From: an uncultured Micrococcales bacterium
GTDB taxonomy: Bacteria > Actinomycetota > Actinomycetes > Actinomycetales > Microbacteriaceae
Direction: 5' to 3'
Assembly: GCA_903853515.1 (NCBI GenBank)
Contig: CAINTU010000155.1
Coordinates: forward strand, 1-7,545
DNA length: 7,545 nucleotides
Shown: positions 1-5,561 of the stretch, piece after piece
Layout: every line of letters starts with the position of its first letter
How positions within the stretch are numbered: the first letter of the stretch is position 1
Program-made: the position numbers and the translations under genes
Notes under the pieces: generated by a model
Seen by the model: only the letters and a program-made list of their open reading frames with translations
Told to the model about the DNA's origin: nothing
The model's database searches: none

Positions 1-1
1 A

Positions 2-232
2 ATGGCCCCATACCTTTTCACCGGTAAGCAAAACTATGGTGCGCTTGTTGGCTATGCCTTGCCGATGGTTTTCGGTTTGGTTTTCTATGTTTTGCTCACC
101 TGGGTTGGCCTAAGAAACGATGATGTCTGGATTTGGCTAATCGTGATGCTAGGCATGCCAGCGTTCATGATTTTCGGTCTGCGTTTTATCAACGCACGCA
201 GAAGCAAAGAAGACGCCCTAGCTATTAGCTAA
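2..232 (+). CDS. C-terminal part of an unidentified integral membrane protein (probably truncated by the window edge)
   Basis: The 76 visible residues contain two hydrophobic helices, roughly residues 13-37 and 42-62. They end in a short positively charged cytoplasmic-type tail (FINARRSKED). The first ATG sits at the very edge of the window with no upstream sequence, so no ribosome binding site can be judged. Most likely this Met is internal and we see only the end of a larger multi-pass protein. The segment YLFTGKQNYGALVGY before the first helix is faintly reminiscent of the late part of permeases, for example nucleobase (NCS1) or amino-acid transporters, but that is a weak resemblance and not an assignment. 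A complete small two-helix protein is the alternative. The stop overlaps the stop of the convergent downstream gene. Confidence 0.6.
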   Translation: MAPYLFTGKQNYGALVGYALPMVFGLVFYVLLTWVGLRNDDVWIWLIVMLGMPAFMIFGLRFINARRSKEDALAIS

Positions 233-1002
233 GCGGTTAGCCCGATCGCATCCATGCGGTTTGAATGTGCGCCTGTAAGTTCTGAAATTAGCGGTTCGAT
301 TTTTGCATAAGCAGCAAGGTTAACTTCGCGCTCTTCTTCAACTGTCAAAGTCGCAGACTTGGCAACGTGAGCTAGCTTGCGATTATCGAAAGCCGCCCGC
401 AACTCGAGCAAAACATCGCCCATTAGTCTTCGCCCCCACACGGCCAAACGAGAACCCAAAGTTGGGTCGGCAGCGATGGCTTCGGTGAGCACGCGCTTGG
501 CAAATTTCTCGAAAGTTTTGTCTTTGAGCGCTTTTTCGACCTCAGCCTGCAAGTCATCACTAAGGCCAACTGCCAATCTCGAATAAAAATCATCGAGCAA
601 CCCAGCCGTCAAATAAATCTTGATAACCGATTCATACCAGTCGATGCCGGTTGTGCGCGAGTGAAAAAGGTCGATGCGCTCGCGAAAAGGACTCATTTCT
701 TCTGAAGTGCCTTGAATGCCGACGAGTGCTTTCGAAAGTGAACGATATTTGTCGAAACTGCGGGCTGCCGCTTCGCTGAGTTCAGCCTTGTATTGCACGT
801 GTGGTGAATATTTGAGTGCTGCAGTCAAAATCTCAAAATTGGCTAGGTGCAGATAAGCGAGCTGGCCCAAAAAAGCTTTCGAGTCTGGCGTATAAGGCTT
901 TAGGTTGATTGCCTTCTGATTGCGCGCTTGCTTCGCTTCTTCGCGCGGAGCAACAGTGAGCTGCTTGGTTGCTTTGCGCAGACGCTTGATCCATTCGAAC
1001 AC
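229..1002 (-). CDS. Ferritin-like fold protein of the MiaE_2 type
   Basis: A 257-residue soluble, mostly helical protein. Family-typical blocks are FLGQLAYLHLANFE (44-57), MSPFRERIDLFHSRT (103-117), DWYESVIKIY (121-130), LLDDFY (135-140) and RLAVWGRRLMGD (185-196). I recognise these from actinobacterial ferritin-like proteins annotated as tRNA-hydroxylase (MiaE)-like, and the divergent position beside a DEAD-box helicase supports this. In M. tuberculosis the pair is, as I recall, Rv3210c/Rv3211. Function is unproven. Where a diiron protein would show E-x-x-H in helix 2, I see F83-D-K-Y86. In helix 4 there is D137-D-F-Y140. Glu57 and Glu124 remain, so iron binding and hydroxylase activity are doubtful. 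The start is GTG at 1002-1000; an in-frame stop lies just upstream and no better start intervenes, but its Shine-Dalgarno is weak. The last ~60 residues are a charged helical extension. It overlaps the preceding convergent gene by 4 bases. Confidence 0.85.
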   Translation of the reverse strand: MFEWIKRLRKATKQLTVAPREEAKQARNQKAINLKPYTPDSKAFLGQLAYLHLANFEILTAALKYSPHVQYKAELSEAAARSFDKYRSLSKALVGIQGTSEEMSPFRERIDLFHSRTTGIDWYESVIKIYLTAGLLDDFYSRLAVGLSDDLQAEVEKALKDKTFEKFAKRVLTEAIAADPTLGSRLAVWGRRLMGDVLLELRAAFDNRKLAHVAKSATLTVEEEREVNLAAYAKIEPLISELTGAHSNRMDAIGLTA

Positions 1003-1034
1003 GATGTCAATCTTAACCCCGTCTGGTTAGCAAC

Positions 1035-1040
1035 TAAACT
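1035..1040 (+). promoter_or_regulatory. Candidate -10 element (TAAACT) for the helicase gene
   Basis: TAAACT fits the actinobacterial TANNNT -10 pattern and lies in the 68-base gap (1003-1070) between the divergent ferritin-like and helicase genes. TTAACC at 1013-1018, 16 bases upstream, matches four of six bases of TTGACA. Transcription would begin near 1047, leaving a leader of about 24 bases that includes the AGGT at 1055-1058. The same hexamer sits upstream of the MgtE-like gene. Pattern match only. Confidence 0.35.
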
Positions 1041-1070
1041 TGGCAACAACAGAACAGGTAACCCATACTT

Positions 1071-2507
1071 TTGAACTTTTTAGACCTCGGCATCGACCAA
1101 GACATCTGTGATGCATTGGCAAGCAGGGGCATCACCAGCCCTTTTCCTATTCAAGAACAGGCGATTCCCCTGGCTTTGACTAGCCAAGACATCATCGGCC
1201 AAGCTAAAACCGGAACCGGCAAGACCTATGGCTTTGGTCTACCAATTTTGCAAAAACTAGGATTCGATCCGGCGCACGGCGCTAAGGCTTTGGTGGTTGT
1301 TCCTACCCGCGAACTCGCCATTCAGGTGGCCGATGATCTAACGATCGCTGCCAGCAACCGCAAAGTTCAGATCGCGGCGATTTATGGTGGCAAGTCTTAT
1401 GAGGGTCAAGTTGCCCAAATTGATGCCGGTGCTCAACTTATTGTTGGCACCCCAGGTCGCCTAATTGACCTAAGCAAGCAGGGCAAGCTGAATCTGAGCA
1501 ACATCGAATTCATGGTGCTAGACGAAGCCGACGAGATGCTCGATCTTGGTTTCTTGCCAGATGTCGAAAGACTCTTTGCCTATACCCCGGCTCACCGCCA
1601 AACCATGTTGTTCTCGGCAACCATGCCAGGTGCGATTGTTGCCCTTGCTCGCAAATACCAAAACAAGCCCATGCACATTCGTGCTAACGAGCCAGATGAA
1701 GGTCACACCAAGGCTGACATCAAGCAGTTCATTTATCGCGCGCACTCACTTGATAAAGATGAGGTAGTCGGTCGCATTTTGCAGGCCGAAGGTCGCGGCA
1801 AAACAGTAATCTTCTGCCGTACCAAGCGCCAAGCCGCCAAGGTTGCCGAAGAACTTATCGATCGCGGCTTCAAGGCGAGCGCACTGCACGGTGACATGTC
1901 ACAAGAGGCACGCGAAAAATCCATGGCCGCTTTTCGTGAAGGCAATCGCGATATTTTGGTTGCCACCGAAGTTGCTGCCCGCGGCATCGACGTTGATGAT
2001 GTGACTCACGTGATCAACTACACGATTCCTGAAGACGAGAAGGCCTATCTGCACCGCATCGGTCGCACCGGCCGCGCTGGTCGCCTTGGCATCGCCGTGA
2101 CATTTGTCGACTGGGAAGACATGAACCGTTGGCAAAACATCGACAAGGCTCTTGAGCTTGGCCATGCTGACCCGGTTGAAACCTATTCGTCGTCAGACCA
2201 TTTGTTCACGGATTTGAATATCGCCCCTGGCACCAAGGGTCGTCTAAAGCCAGCTCGCCCGGTCGAAGCTAAATCTCAAGATTCTGGCGACCGCGGCGGT
2301 TCATCGCGCTCAGGTAATCGCGGCGGCAATTCGCGCGGCGGCAACCGCGGTGCCGCTCGCCCAGCTCAGAAGCCTCGCGAAGCAGGTGCCGGTGGTCAAG
2401 CTGGCGAAGCTAGACCTGCTAGCTCGCCAAGCCCAAATAGAAACCGCAACCGCACACGCACCCGCGCAAACGGTGCGAGTGGCAGCGATCAGGGCGCAGC
2501 TAACTAG
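1071..2507 (+). CDS. DEAD-box ATP-dependent RNA helicase with Arg/Gly/Asn-rich C-terminal tail
   Basis: A cytoplasmic ATP-dependent RNA helicase of 478 residues, expected to remodel structured RNA in ribosome assembly, mRNA decay or cold adaptation. All core motifs are intact: upstream aromatic F3 and Q motif PIQEQAIP (Q28), motif I AKTGTGKT (45-52), Ia PTRELA (78-83), Ib TPGRL (127-131), II DEAD (151-154), III SAT (182-184), IV VIFCR (246-250), V ATEVAARGID (298-307) and VI HRIGRTGR (328-335). The second RecA domain ends near residue 365. Residues from about 388 form a disordered, basic tail with RGG/RGN repeats (403-427) and an RNRNRTRTR stretch, typical of the RhlE/CsdA-like type and probably an RNA-binding surface. 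The start is TTG at 1071: it places conserved F3 correctly, no ATG lies upstream in frame, and AGGT sits 12 bases before it. Which housekeeping helicase it corresponds to cannot be fixed from sequence alone. Confidence 0.96.
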   Translation: MNFLDLGIDQDICDALASRGITSPFPIQEQAIPLALTSQDIIGQAKTGTGKTYGFGLPILQKLGFDPAHGAKALVVVPTRELAIQVADDLTIAASNRKVQIAAIYGGKSYEGQVAQIDAGAQLIVGTPGRLIDLSKQGKLNLSNIEFMVLDEADEMLDLGFLPDVERLFAYTPAHRQTMLFSATMPGAIVALARKYQNKPMHIRANEPDEGHTKADIKQFIYRAHSLDKDEVVGRILQAEGRGKTVIFCRTKRQAAKVAEELIDRGFKASALHGDMSQEAREKSMAAFREGNRDILVATEVAARGIDVDDVTHVINYTIPEDEKAYLHRIGRTGRAGRLGIAVTFVDWEDMNRWQNIDKALELGHADPVETYSSSDHLFTDLNIAPGTKGRLKPARPVEAKSQDSGDRGGSSRSGNRGGNSRGGNRGAARPAQKPREAGAGGQAGEARPASSPSPNRNRNRTRTRANGASGSDQGAAN

Positions 2508-2530
2508 TAGCAAATAGTGCTCAAAGCTCT

Positions 2531-3454
2531 CTAAAACAGAATTGGCTCAATACCGGTTGCTTGCGCAATGATGGCCTGCAATGCCGCCTCGCTGGTTAGG
2601 TTCTCACCCAAACGATTCGGCTTGCCGGTCATGCCGTGATAATCACTTGAACCGGTGGCAATCAAATTGTGCTCTGCCACAAACTTCAGCAACCAATCTC
2701 GCACTGGCTCTGGCACTTCACGGTGATGCACTTCGAAACCGGCTAGACCAGCATCAACTAACTGCTCGAAATGCGCTCGCGGGTATACCCTTGGCGCAGC
2801 CTCAGATTGCGCCGCATCGCCAGAGTTTGCACTTTCGCGCTTTGACCGAGCCATCGGATGCGCCATGATTGGCACACCCCCGGCCGCACGAATCATTCGA
2901 ACTGCAGCCTCGGTGTCTAAACCGATGTTCGGCACGTAAAACGGTGAATTTTTGTGAAGGTCATGTTCGAACGCTTCGTCGCGAGATTGATAAACGCCGA
3001 GCTTGATCAACGCATCTGCGATATCGGGGCGACCAAAAGTTGATTCCTTCTCTTTCTGCGCGGCGCGAATCGCATCCATGGTTAACTCTGGGTACTTCGC
3101 TTGCAGATTCTTAACGAAAACTTCGAGGCGGGTTTCGCGAGCGACCTTGACTTCGGTGACACGTTGCAGCAATTCACCGCGGTTGGGATCTGGCAGATAG
3201 GCCAACATATGCACGGTGATTTCGCGAGGGCCCTTTTCGGTTTCAGCGGTGGTCGAAGTGCTCACTTCGATTCCGCGAATCAGCCCAATTCGGTATTGCT
3301 GAGCCAATTCGGCTGCGTGCGCCCAGCCATTTAGCGTGTCGTGGTCGGTGATAGCCATCACAGCTAGATTTGCGTCAGCCGCATCTGCATAAACTGTGGG
3401 CAATTCATCTTTGCCATCGCTGTGCGTTGAATGCACGTGCAAGTCGATTTTCAA
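2531..3454 (-). CDS. PHP-domain metal-dependent phosphoesterase (RNase AM / nucleoside bisphosphate phosphatase-like)
   Basis: A 307-residue cytoplasmic enzyme of the PHP superfamily. Metal-site residues are present in the expected order: H6 and H8 (DLHVHST), D13, H38 within TDHD (37-39... motif ITDHDT), E63 (GIEVS), H82, H199 (MAHP), and D271/H273 (SSDYHG). This layout is that of the YciV/TrpH group, whose characterised members hydrolyse 3',5'-nucleoside bisphosphates or trim RNA 5' ends (RNase AM); the substrate here is inferred. Two oddities: the block usually written GRPHIA reads GRPDIA (141-146), and a hydrophilic Ser/Ala/Glu-rich insert at about 203-222 separates the MAHP strand from the next helix. 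The start is TTG at 3454-3452, supported by GAAAGG six bases upstream. It is divergent from the aminopeptidase gene and convergent with the helicase, from which it is separated by 23 bases without a clear terminator. Confidence 0.92.
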   Translation of the reverse strand: MKIDLHVHSTHSDGKDELPTVYADAADANLAVMAITDHDTLNGWAHAAELAQQYRIGLIRGIEVSTSTTAETEKGPREITVHMLAYLPDPNRGELLQRVTEVKVARETRLEVFVKNLQAKYPELTMDAIRAAQKEKESTFGRPDIADALIKLGVYQSRDEAFEHDLHKNSPFYVPNIGLDTEAAVRMIRAAGGVPIMAHPMARSKRESANSGDAAQSEAAPRVYPRAHFEQLVDAGLAGFEVHHREVPEPVRDWLLKFVAEHNLIATGSSDYHGMTGKPNRLGENLTSEAALQAIIAQATGIEPILF

Positions 3455-3460
3455 GTGTTG

Positions 3461-3466
3461 CCTTTC
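3461..3466 (-). promoter_or_regulatory. Shine-Dalgarno GAAAGG fixing the TTG start of the PHP gene
   Basis: Read on the minus strand, GAAAGG lies six bases before the TTG at 3454. This spacing and its purine-rich character support the TTG start, which also begins the protein at the first beta strand (KIDLHVHS) as is usual in the family. Confidence 0.7.
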
Positions 3467-3478
3467 GGTATCAACGCA

Positions 3479-3491
3479 AGGCTAACAGCCT
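3479..3491. repeat. Small inverted repeat between divergent PHP and aminopeptidase genes
   Basis: AGGCT-AAC-AGCCT is a perfect 5-base inverted repeat with a 3-base centre, in the middle of the 58-base divergent intergenic region 3455-3512. It could be an operator half-site pair, a small leader hairpin, or chance. Nothing else in this gap is recognisable except a weak minus-strand TATTCT at 3507-3502 that could serve as a -10 for the PHP gene. Confidence 0.3.
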
Positions 3492-3512
3492 CAAACCTGC
3501 AAGAATAATGCC

Positions 3513-4925
3513 ATGAGCAAAGATGCAACTGAGAAACTAAATGCCCGTGGCCAGGCCAGATCACACCGCCCCACCGGCAGCAAATTTTTGAAATCGATTG
3601 GCAAGAACTGGGCCGATGCACCTATCAAGTTGCCAAAACAAGATGCAGTTGCGCCTTTTGCGGCTGCTCGTCGCCAGGCAGTTGCCGAAAAATTTGTCGG
3701 CAAAGTTGTCGTTATTCCTGCCGGTGGCATGAGCCAGCGCTCAAACGACACTGATTACCGTTTTAGACCACACTCGGCATTCGCACACCTAACCGGTTGG
3801 GGTTCGGCGACCGTACCGAGTTCGGTGCTGGTCATCGATGCGCGAGGCAAGACCGCAAAGTCGACACTTTATTTTCGCGAGACGGCGGGCAAGAACTCAG
3901 ATGAATTTTTCGCCAACCCGGCAATCGGTGAATTCTGGGTGGGCAAACGCCCAGGACTTGCCGAGGTAGGCGCTCTGCTCGACATCAAAACTAAATCATT
4001 AAGCAAATTTGATGCAGACATCAAAGCTTTAGATCGCAAGGTTATTGAACACATCGACAAGAGCGTCAAGCTTGTTGAATTCGTATCTGAACTTCGCCTT
4101 ATCAAAGACAGCTTTGAAATCAAAGAGATGCAAAAGGCAGTCGATGCATCTATCAAAGGGTTCGAAGCGGTTGTGCGCGATTTGGGCAAGGCAACAAAGC
4201 ACCCTCGCGGCGAGCGAATTGTTGAGGGTGCATTCTTTGCCGAGGCTCGGGCAAATGGCAATGACTTAGGTTATGAAACTATCGCGGCGGCCGGCGAGCA
4301 CGCCTGCACCCTGCACTGGATTTCAAACCATGGTCAAGTTAAACCAGGTGAACTCTTATTGCTTGATGCTGGCGTCGAGGTAGAGAGTTTGTATACCGCC
4401 GACATCACTCGCACTTTGCCGATCAATGGCAAGTTCTCTAGCATTCAACGAATGATCTATGAGGCTGTGCTCGAGGCAGCTGACGCGGTATTTGCGATGG
4501 CAAAACCTGGCGTCAAATATTCTGAGATGCACAAAACCGCTATGACCGTTATTGCTGCAAAGACAGCCGAATGGGGTTTCTTGCCGGTTAATGCAGAAGA
4601 GTCACTCAAACTCGAAAACCAATATCACCGCCGCTATATGGTTCATGGCACCGGTCACCACCTCGGTCTCGATGTGCACGATTGTGCGCAAGCACGCCGC
4701 GAAATGTATGCCGACCACGTGCTCGAGCCGGGCATGATTTTCACTATTGAGCCTGGGCTTTATTTTCACAAGGATGACCTGACCGTTCCGAAGGAATTCC
4801 GCGGTATCGGTGTTCGCATCGAAGATGACGTGCTGGTCACCAAGACAGGCGTCAAAAACCTCTCGGCCGCGTTACCTAGAATCCCAGCTGAAATTGAAGC
4901 CTGGATGGCGAAGCTGACCAAGTAG
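3513..4925 (+). CDS. pepP: Aminopeptidase P (Xaa-Pro aminopeptidase, M24 metallopeptidase)
   Basis: A cytoplasmic dinuclear-metal exopeptidase of 470 residues that removes an N-terminal residue preceding proline. The N-terminal AMP_N domain spans about 45-185 and the pita-bread catalytic domain about 200-455. By motif alignment with E. coli PepP all five metal ligands are present: D285 (LLLLDAGVE), D297 (YTADITRT), H382 (HGTGHHLGLDVHD, 378-390), E413 (TIEPGLY) and E437 (GVRIEDDV). The active-site histidines H268 (TLHW), H378 and H389 are also conserved. Length matches the family, with a basic N-terminal extension of about 45 residues. The ATG at 3513 has only a weak upstream purine run (AAGA, 3501-3504); the ATG at 3508 is out of frame. 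The last codons and the stop lie inside a 27-base tandem repeat, so the C-terminal MAKLTK is reiterated downstream. The product is otherwise typical of the family. Confidence 0.95.
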   Translation: MSKDATEKLNARGQARSHRPTGSKFLKSIGKNWADAPIKLPKQDAVAPFAAARRQAVAEKFVGKVVVIPAGGMSQRSNDTDYRFRPHSAFAHLTGWGSATVPSSVLVIDARGKTAKSTLYFRETAGKNSDEFFANPAIGEFWVGKRPGLAEVGALLDIKTKSLSKFDADIKALDRKVIEHIDKSVKLVEFVSELRLIKDSFEIKEMQKAVDASIKGFEAVVRDLGKATKHPRGERIVEGAFFAEARANGNDLGYETIAAAGEHACTLHWISNHGQVKPGELLLLDAGVEVESLYTADITRTLPINGKFSSIQRMIYEAVLEAADAVFAMAKPGVKYSEMHKTAMTVIAAKTAEWGFLPVNAEESLKLENQYHRRYMVHGTGHHLGLDVHDCAQARREMYADHVLEPGMIFTIEPGLYFHKDDLTVPKEFRGIGVRIEDDVLVTKTGVKNLSAALPRIPAEIEAWMAKLTK

Positions 4926-4970
4926 CAGGCGTTGGCGAAGCTGACCAAGTAGCAGGCGTTGGCGAAGCTG
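4907..4970. repeat. 27-base tandem repeat, 2.4 copies, spanning the aminopeptidase stop codon
   Basis: Two perfect 27-base copies (4907-4933 and 4934-4960) are followed by the first ten bases of a third (4961-4970), after which the sequence diverges. Each full copy contains codons for AKLTK and a TAG stop (4923-4925 and 4950-4952). Because 27 is a multiple of three, the second copy stays in frame: readthrough of the first stop would add QALAKLTK before the second TAG. The perfect identity points to a recent slipped-strand duplication of the gene end. Confidence 0.95.
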
Positions 4971-4988
4971 CCCCAAAAGGGCTAGCTT
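4965..4988. terminator. Stem-loop at a convergent gene junction, possible bidirectional terminator
   Basis: AAGCT-G-CCC (4965-4973) pairs with GGG-C-(T)-AGCTT (4979-4988), giving nine base pairs with one bulged T and the loop CAAAA. It lies 39 bases after the aminopeptidase stop and overlaps the stop codon of the convergent minus-strand gene (4984-4982). There is no T-run on either side, so intrinsic termination is uncertain. The left arm belongs to the partial third copy of the tandem repeat. Confidence 0.4.
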
Positions 4989-5515
4989 GCAGTTGGGTGT
5001 TCGCCTTTGCTGTAAGCCTCTGCGGCCGCACTAGCCATAGCTGTTGGCACCATGATGTCGTATTTTTTGGCGACAACCATTGATGCCGACAAGAAACCTC
5101 TTTTGTTTTTGGTAAGCGCAAAACGTAGCAGCTGTATTGCCATGCCAACTCCGGCACCCAAAATGATTGTTGCGGCGCTGGTTTGCTGTGCGCTCAACGC
5201 TGTTGCGGTTGAACTAGTGCCGGTGCTGGTGCCTGTCGAGGCGCCTTCGTTAAAGAAACTAAGAATCAATCCCACGAACGCGCCGATCATCGCACCGTTT
5301 AGTGCAACACGGGCATAACTGATGCGCGCCCGCACACGCTCAACCGTCGACAGGTCACTGCCAACGATGGCAATCGCCGTTGCGGCAAAATCGCCACGAA
5401 TAAGTTGTTCTACATAGGCAACTGCCTCGCCATAGGTTGGCAATTCGGCGATTATTTGGCCGTTCGGAATAGCACCGGCGAGGCCACGCACCATAGGGCG
5501 CTTCTGTTTTTGCAT
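4982..5515 (-). CDS. Two-helix membrane protein of the actinobacterial general stress protein (YflT-like) type
   Basis: A 177-residue protein. The N-terminal domain contains the recognisable blocks IAELPTYGEAVAYVEQLI (22-39) and AIAIVGSDLSTVERV (47-61), as in actinobacterial proteins annotated as general stress protein. It is followed by a hydrophobic Gly/Ala-rich helix (about 70-88) and a second one (about 114-134). Between them is a low-complexity Ser/Thr/Gly/Ala loop (91-113). The C-terminal part is hydrophilic. The molecular role is unknown, and the stress name is inherited from distant Bacillus relatives. It is divergent from the MgtE-like gene across only 46 bases, an arrangement I recognise from other Actinobacteria. 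The start is ATG at 5515; no convincing Shine-Dalgarno precedes it. Its stop codon sits within the stem-loop shared with the convergent aminopeptidase gene. Confidence 0.85.
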   Translation of the reverse strand: MQKQKRPMVRGLAGAIPNGQIIAELPTYGEAVAYVEQLIRGDFAATAIAIVGSDLSTVERVRARISYARVALNGAMIGAFVGLILSFFNEGASTGTSTGTSSTATALSAQQTSAATIILGAGVGMAIQLLRFALTKNKRGFLSASMVVAKKYDIMVPTAMASAAAEAYSKGEHPTAS

Positions 5516-5549
5516 TGGTATAGTCTGCCACGCGCTAGCACCCCTCGTC

Positions 5550-5555
5550 TAAACT
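5550..5555 (+). promoter_or_regulatory. -10 element TAAACT, probable leaderless promoter of the MgtE-like operon
   Basis: TAAACT ends six bases before the ATG at 5562, so initiation at the usual distance would begin on or next to the A of the start codon. No Shine-Dalgarno sequence is visible in the ten bases before the ATG, which fits a leaderless mRNA, common in Actinobacteria. No good -35 hexamer is apparent. Inference from pattern and spacing. Confidence 0.5.
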
Positions 5556-5561
5556 TGCCAT

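Noticed and set aside
983..1010. TTGACA on the minus strand at 1010-1005, a candidate -35 for the ferritin-like gene
   Set aside because: It abuts the GTG start, so the corresponding -10 would fall inside the coding region, and no TANNNT is found at the right spacing.
2284..2356. GC-rich repeated GGCGGC/CGCGGC triplets in the helicase 3' part
   Set aside because: They encode the Arg/Gly/Asn/Ser tail typical of DEAD-box helicases; this is coding low complexity, not a separate repeat element.
2508..2530. Possible terminator between the convergent helicase and PHP genes
   Set aside because: The 23-base gap has no stable inverted repeat and no T-run.
3869..4261. Minus-strand 130-codon open frame opposite the aminopeptidase gene
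   Set aside because: Composition is Ser/Leu-rich shadow sequence with no domain, while the plus strand carries intact M24 motifs.
4876..5157. Minus-strand open frame encoding a short repeated peptide (TPATWSASP-type)
   Set aside because: It is the antisense reading of the 27-base tandem repeat and overlaps the real stress-type protein in another frame; no start signal or known family.
5190..5245. Low-complexity GGTGCTGGTGCC-like stretch
   Set aside because: It is the coding sequence of the Ser/Thr/Gly loop in the two-helix stress-type protein and shows no regular unit beyond a few short steps.
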